Below, one piece after another: positions 11,501 to 20,460 of a stretch of DNA of 64,000 bases. Location: assembly GCA_964036275.1 (NCBI GenBank), contig OZ038435.1, forward strand, positions 6,867,687 through 6,931,686, given 5' to 3'. Position 1 is the stretch's first letter. Each line of letters opens with the position of its first letter. The stretch is from Litoditis marina (Eukaryota; Nematoda; Chromadorea; Rhabditida; Rhabditidae). The notes under the pieces were generated by a model. It searched no databases. It saw only the letters and a list, made by a program, of their open reading frames with translations, and had not been told where the DNA came from. A program made the translations under genes and the position numbers.

Positions 11501-13635
11501 GTCTGAGAAAAACTATCAAACATAAATTGATCTCGCAAAGGGAATTGGAAACCCTTCTGTGCGAAATTGAGTCCGTATTGAACACCAGACCCATCACGTC
11601 GTTAGAAGGTGATGAAACTCAACCACTCTGTCCCGCGGACTTTCTGGGATGCTCGAACGAGTCAGTAATTAAAGGAATGAGAATCGAAAATGACGATGAA
11701 CCGGAATATTTAAATGACGTCTTGAACACGAGAACACAGGCAAATGAGTGGTACAGACAAGCTAACCTGAGGACTAGCATGTTCTGGGAACGTTGGCATG
11801 AAGAATATTTGAATGACCTAAGAAATAAACAAGTTAATTTGAAATCGAAGGCACATTGCGCAGTAACGCCAACAATCGGAGAGTTAGTCCTAGTTGCAGA
11901 CGACAACCAGAAACGAGACAAGTGGAAAATGGCTGTCATAACGGAGCTGCATACAGGGGACGACGGAGTCAACAGATCGGCATCAATCCGGACTGGAAAT
12001 CGGAATGTGACGACACGAGCTATTAAACATTTGATCCCATTAGAAATTCAACACGACAGCGAAAATGATCACATTCAGCCAAACAAGGAAATTGAAAAGG
12101 AAATTCTACAGGATACTTTAAGGAAGACAATCCCAAGGAAAGCAAAATTGAACGTGCGATATACGGAAGATATTAGCGATTCGGAGAATGATCAGGGTGA
12201 CGAATGATCACCACCAAGTTAACAATTGAGAATTAAATCCGATATTCCTAGCTTAAATTGAGAAATTGAGAATTTTATAATTTTAACATTTCCTTATATA
12301 TATGTATATTTTCTCACTTATTATGCCCATATATCAGAACATATCATTATTCATGGTCGATATTAATTGATAATTGAATTGACCAATTTATATTTCTAGA
12401 TGTCCAGCATCGAACTGAACTCAACTGAAAGATCTACTGCGAATCCAGTGCCAATCGAAGCAATCATGCCGACACCCGAGGAAGAACAACAGCTTCTCTT
12501 TGGAGAGGATAACGATTCTCAAGAAGTGAGTAATTAATAAGTCATTAGTTTTTCGGTAATAACTCATTGAGTTCTGTGCAAATGATAACGATAGTCCAGA
12601 AAGGAGTAGTTAATATCTCAGTGATATTTATTAATCACCGTGGAGGATCAAATAATGACCCATTCGTGAATAACGGAATCTTCGAATTGGATTAGGACGA
12701 ATTGAATCAGATAATTATTCGTTGAATATCGGTTAGCAGAAGTGAATTGATCATGTATTTCAAAGTAGGCTGTCGTAAAGTTAACTATTTAACCAAATTT
12801 ATTAATTTATACATTACACAATTTAACCTATAACCAGTTGCAGAAGTTTTCAACTCGAGCGGTCATCATGAGACTCGAGGATTCGGAGTTGTGCGTGAAG
12901 CAACAGCTACAGGATGTACGCGAGATGGTGAAACGTCGTTTCGACCGGATTGAAGACAAGATGGATCGTTCTGAGAGGGAGACAGGGGCCAAACTGCGAG
13001 ACATATTCAACATGGTTCAGCGTGATGTGAGTAAATTTGAGGACTCGTTGTTCAATAAGATGGTCCAGTCATTTGATATGTCATCACTCAAGGAAAGTGA
13101 TACAGTGCTTTTTGGTCGGGGAGGGGAGAGCCTTGCGGTATCAAAGAACTCGCCAATTAAGATATCTCCTCTGAAAAGAATGCGCAGTTCTATGAATGAC
13201 GACTTGAATAGATTTGAGAAAAAAGTGAAGTTGAGTTTTAATCGTTGTTCATTACAGCACGGTGAATCTTCTCGTCCGGTGGACCGCAGATCTCGTCGAT
13301 TTGAGAAGTCCCCGATTCGTCGAAGTTCCGGAGAAGCCGCGATGGCTCAAGCTCTAGCTGTTCCAATTGAATGTACCTTTTGCTCCGATACGGAGCATTG
13401 GAGCGATCAATGCTTTCGGCATCTTTCGGTCAAATGGCGAATTGATTTCGTCAAGTCCAACGGAAGATGTGTCGTCTGTCTCAAGAATCATTCGGGCATC
13501 TGTCGGCCGAGAGAAGGGAGCATCACCAAATGTCACCACTGCGGGGTCGAAATGGACCACAATAGTGCCTTGTGCACATCGGCTGCCCATTACGAGAAAC
13601 TGGGACAACTAACCGAGGCCAACTCGCACAAATAG
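2514..13635 (+). CDS. spliced Gag-like zinc-knuckle accessory protein of the BEL element
   Basis: I read five exons, all joining in phase 0: 2514-2624, 2864-2998, 3541-3708, 12400-12525, 12838-13635, giving about 445 residues. The start is ATG 2514 (MSGSNSKSASKDSK). The first donor is GC (CAG|GCAAG); the others are GT-AG. The N-terminus is Ser/Lys/Arg rich. The last exon has a charged, probably coiled-coil stretch, then three zinc knuckles: CTFCSDTEHWSDQC (CX2CX4HX4C), CVVCLKNHSGIC and CHHCGVEMDHNSALC. This triple layout matches the knuckles in the main Gag. The intron 3709-12399 contains the whole Gag-Pol frame. Alternatively exon 12400, which starts with ATG right after an acceptor, begins a separate downstream protein. 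Exon C could also splice in phase to 5461 and extend Gag-Pol. Confidence 0.6.
4203..4349 (+). repeat. 60-bp tandem repeat, about 2.4 units
   Basis: Units starting ACATCGAAGTCTGGG repeat with an exact 60-base period at 4203, 4263 and 4323. The first two copies look identical, suggesting a recent duplication in the element leader. Confidence 0.9.
5255..5345 (+). other. GC-rich, CG-rich block in the BEL leader
   Basis: GCGAGCGGTCGCGTCGCG occurs twice, around 5270 and 5308, separated by GACCGCGCAGCGC. The block is self-complementary and strongly GC-rich in an AT-rich element. It could fold into a stable RNA structure for dimerisation, packaging or translation control; that role is inference. Confidence 0.6.
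5518..12207 (+). CDS. gag-pol: BEL/Pao Gag-Pol polyprotein
   Basis: A single uninterrupted frame of 2,229 codons from ATG 5518 (MESFGAFKSSVS). The frame is open further upstream but the first ATG is here. Rough order by residue: N-terminal coiled coil 1-150; Arg/Ser-rich tandem repeats 250-350; Gag capsid-like DUF1759 region 405-560; three CCHC-type knuckles 610-675 (CFKCLEEGHYAEDC is the clearest); NQGRFDQR repeats 690-752; aspartic protease with LLDSGS near 876; RT from about 1100, with YVDN near 1293; RNase H from about 1460 (VFSDAS); integrase zinc region 1797-1840; integrase core with D in IDYAGPF (1867), D in LSDNASSF (1934) and E in GGIYERL (1983). No stops or frameshifts break it, so it may be functional. 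YVDN replaces the usual YVDD. Confidence 0.96.
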   Translation: MESFGAFKSSVSRAVNKLNVLIEEAQQLLDMVRSQDTDKVNKIEKDKMINKIEKHLSLMGEQQEDLENRYSNAYNHLDEFDDTINEEQGTSPRDIATDNFTQHCEKVGVRETFNKCIGILRSLEHEKGELVDKDGTQVTDAQHPPRQRRFSLPSEMVTASSRDVPTTHHSRRIYDVSMFDSKSRSDNESSQSKFDANAQHSCDHENSAVSSEDEVQDRQRYMTFQERKARGMKMHSVHPVEAREFRSHSDFSPPRRFDSHASRRFYSSPSRRFETSPPRRFDSHASRRFYSSPSRRVETSPPRRFDSHASRRFYSSPSRRFETSPPRRFESHASCRFDSSTSRRLDRPSSEEGRVQGKVWDRAQHGSREYNSSRSNDRFHMRHSRIRRATSPRIKSINVQVPKITLEPFHGETSKFAGFWGLFTAAIHENEDLNDLDRMLHLKSLVKGEAAEIIDAILPTAYNYSLACRLLGERYDKPDELKKLLYRKLKNLPRASQTIESMRSTHIQIRTIYYQMKRSEDCEYSTSTQEMIKEKFPENIMRLVGRREYQDSDVWTTAILLDKIDSVITEEESLANYTQNQPKIVSTLAVNTHKEHNQMRTAIENKDVRCTHKCLFCNYQHMEKHCRKALSVQEKRYMVLVSRRCFKCLEEGHYAEDCRKKNCELCKQPHNVALCYSGQGNIVTRDYNSPGNHGRFDQRGNQGRFDQRGNQGRFDQRGNQGRFDQRGNQGRFDQRGNQGRFEQRGNQGRFEPQGNHQSTPFQSTFVPHGQQYNGFNNTSQNSQRFESRNRAPRPDNSMRTNGSHQFSPSPFRLAETTKLIDKPTMPADHSPKLIQTNSSLSSPPLEQIVESKTRLMTVATHVRNPTSGEIRQVSILLDSGSQESFIKEGLAEQLKFGTTDNRLLTVVGIGGHRETVSSSRVIIELLTADGEWQGYDCNTKSVLTNSIEVPAITQLDRDVISLRFGEQLSNMTNTVCPDILIGIDHYWKILGSNSSSCVLPSGLNVTSTLFGPVVSGVSNTTTEMNTRDNLTYVNHVVTTETDYNDYWKLENLGIEDDPSPHADEITNEKVKAEFKNTVEIKEGYSYVRFPYKKNHPPVANNFGLAFKRLQSMHTQLQGKPDLLEKYDAIFKEQLEAGIIETCPNIPTGEVVYYIPHQVVVKPDSTTTKLRIVLDASAHMKNEVSLNDVLHQGPTILPDITGIILRARCHRFLVLSDLEKAFHKVRLNEKDRDATRIIWLKDITKGATSDNLIEFRYTRVPFGVCSSPYLLAMTIIYNLELMTQVNGNRISRNLYVDNLAIGVEKEEEVLEVYTATKEAFNEMKMNLREFASNSLASIDKIPEIDRAKNTIESKILGLAWNTEKDTIDMKLKLKDDNKLTKRLLLSIAQGTFDPVGFLSPITIRLKIFLSELWKQGTGWDDELDVSTANKWNNLVEEISNTATSLPRCCTTQPDGASYSLIVFSDASKLAYGACAYLLTHYTDGTLPSCHLIMSKARVVPKTTTSVPKLELMACLVGARLTRFLLDQLDLKIEQVHMFTDSLPALGWINTRKNLKTFVHNRVKEINDIRKEFEEKGIVSTCRYIRTSENPSDCITRGLTQEELKDHIWWNGPSWIIEHSESWPEQEYVFTMKYDEKAEKWVTEEVKSNQQPPEKLTSNMTKVEINTTSSIPFRRTNDCDQLSKVTRWVLLFLKKKVYDKLSGETQRKLTEHIPELNIMGTGIIDELRAAETMIIREHQRECKEILKKEIGNKFDIIKDEVGLLRFRGRMGNSELIMDELTPVILSKCHPLTTMIVRKYHIDNFHAGKDLTCSKLRKRYWISSSKSLVKQLLNSCITCKKANARPFKYPPLPQLPPERVVKSRPFQHTAIDYAGPFNVKSKTSDGDLSQKVWIHLFTCLTTRAIHLELVSDNTTIEFIASMRRFFARRGVPSSLLSDNASSFVLGEKVINEGYEIELLPSKIEQFLVKKRIDWKFITPLAPWKGGIYERLVASVKQSLRKTIKHKLISQRELETLLCEIESVLNTRPITSLEGDETQPLCPADFLGCSNESVIKGMRIENDDEPEYLNDVLNTRTQANEWYRQANLRTSMFWERWHEEYLNDLRNKQVNLKSKAHCAVTPTIGELVLVADDNQKRDKWKMAVITELHTGDDGVNRSASIRTGNRNVTTRAIKHLIPLEIQHDSENDHIQPNKEIEKEILQDTLRKTIPRKAKLNVRYTEDISDSENDQGDE
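6270..6562 (+). repeat. 72-bp coding tandem repeat in Gag (about 4 units)
   Basis: Encodes successive 24-residue units of the form PPRRFDSHASRRFYSSPSRR. Units keep the frame and differ by single substitutions. The region is Arg/Ser rich and probably disordered, resembling RNA-binding tails. Confidence 0.9.
7588..7771 (+). repeat. 27-bp coding tandem repeat after the zinc knuckles (about 7 units)
   Basis: Encodes GNQGRFDQR repeated about seven times, the last with FEQR or FEPQ. Near-identical units imply recent slippage expansion. It is RGG-like and likely binds RNA. Confidence 0.93.
12838..13635 (+). CDS. terminal zinc-knuckle exon of the accessory protein
   Basis: A 265-codon open stretch after the acceptor CCAG at 12834-12837. 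Its first codon is TTG, so it is not a free-standing ORF start and must be reached by splicing, most simply from 12525. It runs from an acidic/basic amphipathic region (MVKRRFDRIEDKMDRS) through an RRS-rich linker to three Cys/His knuckles, and stops at TAG 13633, 78 bp before the 3' LTR. Many nematode and insect BEL elements carry an envelope gene at this place; none is visible here. Confidence 0.75.
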   Translation: MQKFSTRAVIMRLEDSELCVKQQLQDVREMVKRRFDRIEDKMDRSERETGAKLRDIFNMVQRDVSKFEDSLFNKMVQSFDMSSLKESDTVLFGRGGESLAVSKNSPIKISPLKRMRSSMNDDLNRFEKKVKLSFNRCSLQHGESSRPVDRRSRRFEKSPIRRSSGEAAMAQALAVPIECTFCSDTEHWSDQCFRHLSVKWRIDFVKSNGRCVVCLKNHSGICRPREGSITKCHHCGVEMDHNSALCTSAAHYEKLGQLTEANSHK

Positions 13636-13713
13636 TATGTTCATTGTTGTCAATGTTGTATTATATATTGTTGTTGTTTAACGTGCTGATTAGAATAAGT
13701 TGTGTGTAGGGAG

Positions 13714-14356
13714 TGTCGCGAGCGACTGACAATTGATAATTGAAACTTGAGTATCGTAAATTGCGTAAGCAAGTTTACTTGGCGCAATTAAGTTAGCGCG
13801 CATGAGGTGCGCGTGCCAAGAATTGATGTCACCAGCAATTGAACCACTTTACTTTTAAGTTTTTGGGATTACCGGTTGAATCGTTCCTTTTTGCAGAAAA
13901 GGCGTTTTTTGACTAGTTTTCCAGTTGATTGTTTCTATCAAATTAAATAAGTTGATTCTACCTAATTAAGATTAAAACACACAACTCCCTTCTAGTCAGT
14001 ATAGTTAATTGTTAACCTTGTTTATGTATCATGGTAATTCTTGTACTTGTTGTTTAGTTAGAATACAATGAACCCATGCTGTTAAACAATTGTTCTGTTC
14101 TATATTTCTCGCAAACTTGGTATCATTCTCGGAATCCTCGGCCCACCTTATGATATGAACAACTCGGGTGTCTAACATATCTAAGGTCAATCTGCTCGCG
14201 CGCAGTCCTTCGTCATTGTCACTTACCACTGAACCACCGCATATTGCTTTGTAGTATCCCGCACAAAAGTGGGATACTTGTTTAAAATACTCTATACCTT
14301 TTCCCTTTCTATTTTGTTATCAAAGTCATTTTATAAGACGGGACCGCGCCGCGAAA
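13714..14356 (+). repeat. BEL element 3' LTR
   Basis: 643 bp, identical by eye to 1599-2241 except one C/A difference. Only a weak purine tract (GTAGGGAG) precedes it. Confidence 0.94.
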
Positions 14357-15275
14357 CCTAGCACACGTTCTCTATTTTTCCTGTCAAATACATTTCCACG
14401 TTGTTCTGAATCACAATTTTATTCCAGAAAGTTTAATTATGGTAGAATTGCTGACGTTTCTGAACGTTTGCCGTGCTAATCTCATTTCTATTTTCTGAAT
14501 TCAAATGTGTTTGTTTTCAAGTATGTTAAATTATAAATATATATATTCATAGTGATATGTCTTTTTATAAATACAAACATTATAATTTTTTTTTTCCGTA
14601 GATTTCTTAGTCAAGTAACTCTTTACAATTAGTGATACCACTGATTGTGATTGTGTTTAATTTGAAGCGCTTCTTCTCACGCTTTGGTTAGTGAAGAATT
14701 AGAAAAACAACTGCAGCCTCTCTTAACTTCGTTTCTCGTGTTTTTGATTTTCAAGTCATAGCTTGTGCCGTCCCTCTCCAAGTTCAACTTCCGCTGTCCC
14801 AGTTTTGATTATTCATCAATTCGTTGAAAACACGTACGTCTCTTGGCAACGAATCAGCTGAATTTTGATGACAGAGTCTACTCACTACAATTATTAAAGC
14901 AATCTTTAGATACTCAGAACCGCTCACAAAATACCGCAATACGAAAAATAACACGAACGGACCCAGGTGCTTTTTACGTGACATAACGCTTTCACGTGAA
15001 ATCTCAACTCTATTTAACCGGTACATCTCAGCCCAACGCGTGTCTCGTTTTGCAAATTATTTCGATATTGTGCGCTTCCGCAGAAAAAGAGCAAATAAAT
15101 AGTGTATGTTTGAGGATCTCATATTATTATATTATAAATATTATATTATAGTATATATTATATATTATTATATTATAGGATCAGGCTAAGATCTCACATT
15201 CGGTTCCTGAATACGGCCTTTGAAAGACAGAAAGAAAATGAATTTCCTTGGTCCTAACATCTGACACAGTAGAGA

Positions 15276-15392
15276 TATAGTGGGTGCCAAATTTATAGAT
15301 GTTCGTCGCTTTGGAATCGAAGATATCTGTCCTTTACACAGCGGATATTGAGATTTACAGTACCCTCCCGCCTTTCCGTTGGCGACGACTGT
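15276..15392 (-). repeat. MITE family T, internally deleted copy
   Basis: Begins TATAGTGGGTGCCAAATTTATA and ends GTTGGCGACGACTG, as in the full copies. The tRNA-like segment between them is missing, so only the outer 117 bp remain. This shows that the ends can exist without the tRNA cargo. Confidence 0.7.
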
Positions 15393-16282
15393 ACACTCAG
15401 ATAGTTAGACCTACACAGCAATATACTGTTCTCATTGAACTCTCCGTACACCGAACACGTTTGCAATAAACCACTCAATTAAAGTTAATGAGAAGTTAAT
15501 GAGAAGCTCACGCCCATAAGAAGCTCACGAGGTCATGTGGTGAACTCTACGAAAAAATGTCACTGGTAGGAGAGGGGGGGGGGGGGGGCGGAGTTAGACC
15601 GAAGTGAATCCATTGATATGCTAACACGGTAATTGCATTTGAGCGCAACGATTCGTCTAAAATCGGCCCTCTGGCCGGCCCAAAAGAAGCCTCAATCTAA
15701 GGCCGACTTCATACATCTCCAACCCTTTTCAACTTATGTTTCATGTGAAACGTGTGAAATACATCAATAAAAATATGTTAATCACACCTCACCACTGTTT
15801 GAACTTTCGGGATGAAGTCTAACGTATATCTTTTAGGTGGTTCATATATATCTGATCGAGAACTTTTTTGTGAAGAGCAAATTATAATAGAGATCAATGT
15901 TCCTCACACAGTTGGAACCTTACAGTTTCAACCTAAATATGGTATTTACTTTTTATATGAAATAGGTTTCGGGAAAAAAAACAACGCTTTGCTCGCGATT
16001 TGTGTACGTAGTACGTTTACTATAACATGCGACCCGTAAAAAGTTAGGGTTGGAATAATGTTTTTGATACGGTTCATAAAAGTTTACCACTAATCATTGT
16101 GTAATCACATGGAACAAAACAACTATGAGTTCTCATAGTTGTTTTTCATAACTCGCTTCGTTTTCCCTACCCCTTGAGAGACAATACGCCATAAGCACCC
16201 TTCTTTACGTCCTTCTCTTCCGGACTTCCTAGTTGTACACGCGGGCTCGAAATACCCTACACCGAAAATTAGGTTGTTTCTA

Positions 16283-16585
16283 CTAATTTCCAAATAATAG
16301 TACCAGCGTTGTTTTGACCGCATTATCACTTTTGTTAGTTGAAGTGAAAAAAATAGCACTGTACTTTAAGTCTTCAGGGAAAAAAGATTCAATTTTAACG
16401 CAAACATTCGTATTAGTCCTAGTTAATGTGGATTGATAGGTGATTTTCACACCAATCAATCCTGTCTTTGTTTGAATTGGAGTCGGTACATCCTTTTTCA
16501 TTCCAATACTAAGATGTATGGTGCTTTTTCGATATAACTCGTACCACACACATTCGTTGTAAGAAATTGTACATTTCGCGTTCAA
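16283..16585 (-). other. possible gene or pseudogene fragment, unassigned
   Basis: A 100-codon minus-strand frame (MNAKCTISYNECVWYELYRK at its start) with mixed, non-repetitive composition, preceded on that strand by an AG after a T-rich run. No family is recognised and no neighbouring exons were found. It may be chance. Confidence 0.2.
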
Positions 16586-16995
16586 ATTAAACTAAAATTT
16601 TTGTTAAAGCGCATGATAAACCCTTTTTGCTCAACATTTCGGCTGATTTATTGATTGATTGATTTATTTATTTACATGCAAGCATGTGATATACAAGAGG
16701 AGAAATAACAATGGCTGATAGCAAATACACATCATAATATAGTAACTCGCAACCAGATAATCCAAATTTACTAAATTGATTTATTCACGTTTCTGCACCA
16801 TTTATTACTAGTAAACGACATTTCGGGCCAGTCCATTTTGTTGCCAACGGTTGTTTTTTGATTTATTCCAACTAGGGGCCCGTCTCGCAAACACAATCAA
16901 GGTGTAAAAATGTGGGCCCGCAGCATGCATTTATTCAATCAAAATAGCGCGGCCAAAGGATGAGTTCCCTCGTTTCGAACTGCTAGTCAAATATA

Positions 16996-17126
16996 TACTA
17001 GGAGTAAAATGAACTGTCACGTAAAGTTAGTATTCTAATGAGATATCGTGCACTTTGTAATTGCACGTTTCTCAGTTCTGCTGTGTTTAACATGTTTGCC
17101 GTGACTTTTGCAAGTGACTAACAGTA
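16996..17126 (+). repeat. MITE family A, copy 2
   Basis: Begins TACTAGGAGTAAAATG and carries TTCTGCTGTGTTTAACATG in the core, ending near GTGACTAACAGTATA. Confidence 0.75.
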
Positions 17127-17640
17127 TAGTAAGTCATGTGTAACGTCTAATCACGTGAAATGTGTACTTCCTTCACGTGCCTCTACATTTGACTAGAATA
17201 TTTACTCTAAATAGAATTTTTTGCATCCCCTCGAGTACCACGTTTCAACATTTTGTAACACGTGAAACACTTAAAAAGTTAGTTTATTTCAGATTCATTC
17301 TTCAACTTTGCTCTTTTTTCTTGATGCTTTGAGGAACTTGAAGTGAAATGTTCAAAATTGTAGTAGAATAGAGAAATATCTTTCAGACTGATATGGATTG
17401 TTTTCCACAAATCGCCTACTTTTATACGTATCTTAATTTTTTTCAAATCTAATTTTCAATAGCCACTATTTTTTTTCAAATTTAACTTTCAATAGTCTCT
17501 GTTTTGCTAGTCACACCTGCACCGGAGAAGTTCACTAACCAGTAAATCAATCTTGTTTTTCAGTTTGAGATAGTTGAGCAGGCAATACTCGTGAGTTGTG
17601 CACGTCATTTCATTCGAATAGATTGGCTGTGCTACCCTCA

Positions 17641-17745
17641 ATCACTTTCTCTCTTTCTCTCTTTCTCTGTTTCTCTCTCTCCCTCTATCTCTCTTTGTCT
17701 CTCTCTCTCTCTATCTTACTCTCTCGTTTCCATCTTTTTCTAACA
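17641..17745 (+). repeat. CT-rich microsatellite
   Basis: Interrupted (CT)n tract made of TCTCTCTTT variants. Confidence 0.85.
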
Positions 17746-18083
17746 TTATCAGGCACCTGAAAATATTGCACTCCCATGCCTTCATTTTGTTCTATTGTGC
17801 TCTACTTCTCTGACGTTCTCTCATTCCTCTCCATCTCTTCACCCCTCTAACTCTTTTTGACCTCAATCCAATCCACTTTCAAATGAAGAGTCTAGAACTG
17901 AAATCAAATCCCAAACCGAGCTGACAACTACTCTCAGCTGGGGAAACATCTGAAATGCTGCCCTTCATATAAGCTTTTCTCGCTTGCAATTGCTAATCGA
18001 AATTTAATTTTCCTGGTGCACTATTTTTGACCAAAAACAACGGAATCAAACTACAAATACAAGATCGTACTCAATAACACTTG

Positions 18084-18280
18084 TATAGTGCGTGCCAAAC
18101 TTATAATATTCTGTCTCTTGCTGGATTCGAACCTGCGAGCAAAAGATTCGTAGCAGGGCGCTGACCACTGCGCTATTAGAGCACACAACAGGTGAGCTTT
18201 GGAATCGAAGACATGTGTGCGTACACAGTGTAAAGTGAGATATACAGTACCCTCCCGCCTTTCCGTTGGCGACGACTATA
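18084..18280 (-). repeat. MITE family T (tRNA-bearing), full copy
   Basis: About 197 bp from TATAGTGCGTGCC to CGACGACTATA. On the minus strand it carries an A-box-like TAGCGCAGTGG and a B box GGTTCGAATCC. It contains the diagnostic GTCTTCGATTCCAAAGC stretch. Terminal TATAGT/ACTATA are inverted. Confidence 0.8.
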
Positions 18281-19307
18281 TCAATCGTTTCACGTGACCA
18301 TATAGTTGACTAGCATACTAGTAATGATGACAATCCGGGGCTCATTACGTTCATATAGAAAACGGAAATGAACGTTTCCACTAACGTAGGCTCTGCCTAC
18401 AAATATGTAATTGGCTACCTGTTTTCGAAAACAAGTCCTGCGTCATACCAGGAACGAACACAGTTCTCACATCCATTGCGTTTTGTAGCCAAGGATTTGA
18501 TTCTACAAGTATTTCTAATTTGCACAACTTCAAAATATGTTTACATTTTAAGGTTCTGTCTGCCGCCAACCGTTCCGGATCTGTGAACTCTAAACTTTCT
18601 AACCCACTTAAAACTCAAAATCTTGACGTGCAAACATGTATTGAAGGGCCCGACTAGAGAGAGTTCTTCACGTATATGTAAACGTTGAACATTATACGTG
18701 ACTTTCTTAATCTTCGTAGAAAACTGCGTGAGATGTCGGATCTCTTCTGGTCTTTTTAAAACTTTGATCCGTCGGCTAGATCAAAGGGAGTTTTATAGGG
18801 AGTACTAACGACTGCCTCCTGTTCAGCCTGATCTGTTATGTGGCAATTTTCGAGTAAGCAAGTGGTGTTCCGAGACACTTAAAGACTACTTTTTGCGGAC
18901 CATTCCCCCATTTTGCCGCCTTTTCTTCGTTCAAATCTGATCTGACATCTGCCGCGCCTAATCACGTTTACAGCGCCTTCGAAATGTAGCGCCATTAGTT
19001 GACATGTGGAACATCATCAAGTTATAAGATGAACTTTGATTAATTGTTAATATGTCTAATTACATGCATACTTGTATATTTATACCCGTACCCGTATCCG
19101 TAGTTCGTTCGAATCTCATTAGAGCCTAAGATGTTGCAAGCCTGCAATCGATGCAGCTCAACCTAAAGCATTTCACAAGCTCAACTTGGAGCATTTCACG
19201 ATGGTTGATTCTATTGGCTCAGGGCAGTTTCCTGAGCATAATTTACCACACGTTCGGTTCACGTAATACATACCTTCTCGCACTCTCTGCGTGGGAATTA
19301 AGTATAC

Positions 19308-19309
<2 letters not shown>

Positions 19310-19349
<40 letters not shown>
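19310..19349 (+). repeat. (GA)n microsatellite
   Basis: About 20 uninterrupted AG dinucleotides. Confidence 0.95.
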
Positions 19350-19352
<3 letters not shown>

Positions 19353-19530
19353 GTAAACAAAATTCAGTTTATCTTCATTCAGTCTATCTAAGGTTAGATG
19401 ACAAGATGTGACCAAACAAATCGAACTCATGGGGCACCTGTCGATGATTAGGTAGTAAACGTTGACAAAATGAGCTCAGCTGCTAGCCACTCTACTAGCA
19501 GTTTATCATTGATGCATGATGCATATACTC

Positions 19531-19655
19531 TGTTTGTCAATTGCCTAGTTACGTGAAACATGTTAAACACAGCAGAACTCACGAACGTGCAATCACAAAG
19601 TGCACAAGTCCGTAGCATGCTAACTGCATGTGACTATCCAATTTACTTCCAGTAC
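19531..19655 (-). repeat. MITE family A, copy 3
   Basis: Inverted relative to copy 1: GTGAAACATGTTAAACACAG followed by CAGAACTC, ending in TTACTTCCAGTA. Confidence 0.75.
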
Positions 19656-20109
19656 AATGGAATCTCGCTCTATTTGTCTGTGTTTGTAGTTTGAGGTGCG
19701 TTCAGACACATTGGAGAAGTTTGCGATGTTCACAGTGCAAACTACGCTGGTTTTCAGCTCCTGTTTCGAACTAGCGCGTTATGTGTTTAAATAAACAATA
19801 CTTTTGAGCACAAAAGGTTTTCTGTTGAATCGTTGAAAACTTTAAACTTCCAGTAAAGCTGGGACTATTTGTAAAGTAAAAATGATGGTTTTGTCTCACT
19901 TTTTGTACTTTTCGATTCAACATTTTCGGAGAAATTCAATATTGGCCTTCCGCGACTCGGCTCGGATTTCTTCATTAAAAAATCTAGCGGAAGGAATCTA
20001 TGATTGAGAACATACACGGCAATTCTCGGGAATTCCCGGTCTACATCCATACTTCTATGCCGAATGACGTGGAACTTTGTCAGAAATAGAACATGAAATA
20101 GAACACGAA

Positions 20110-20204
20110 CATATGTCAACGGTCCTTTAAACTGCAATTGAACAATGTATTGCAGTTTGGAGGACTGACGTGTTGCGATTGGGCCACATAGTCGTCCTTC
20201 TTTA
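20110..20204 (-). repeat. MITE family C, copy 1 (partial)
   Basis: Contains AACGGTCCTTTAAACTGCAA, a complementary arm, and ends GTCGTCCTTCTT. The outer left arm seen in other copies is missing. Confidence 0.6.
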
Positions 20205-20328
20205 ACATGGGAAACATTTTCTTTCCTATCTAGATTAATGTTAATTTTATTATAACGTTTTTGAACATATTAATTCATTAACTTAAACTTTATTAACACA
20301 ATAACATTTACATTCTGTTTTTCTTATA

Positions 20329-20460
20329 TACTGTTAGTCAATTACACAGTCATGTGAAACGTGTTAAACACAGCAGAACTCAGAAACGTGCAATGACAAA
20401 GTGCACGATTACTCACTTGAATGCTAACATTACGTGACTAGTCAATGTTCTTATAGTATA
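20329..20460 (-). repeat. MITE family A, copy 4
   Basis: CTGTTAGTCAATTACACAGTC at the left and TTCTTATAGTATA at the right, with the shared core. Confidence 0.75.

Larger units (their letters stand above)
1599..14356 (+). mobile_element. complete BEL/Pao LTR retrotransposon
   Basis: A 12.76-kb element bounded by two 643-bp direct LTRs. A primer-binding site follows the 5' LTR. Flanking 5-bp sequences CCCAG (1594-1598) and CCTAG (14357-14361) look like a target duplication with one change. The central frame has BEL/Pao domain order: Gag, zinc knuckles, protease, RT, RNase H, integrase. The LTRs differ at one base that I can see (C/A in the CGCATG[C/A]GGTGCGCG stretch), so insertion is recent and the copy may still be active. 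At 12.8 kb it is longer than typical elements of this group because of a 3.3-kb leader and extra exons on either side of Gag-Pol. Confidence 0.95.
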
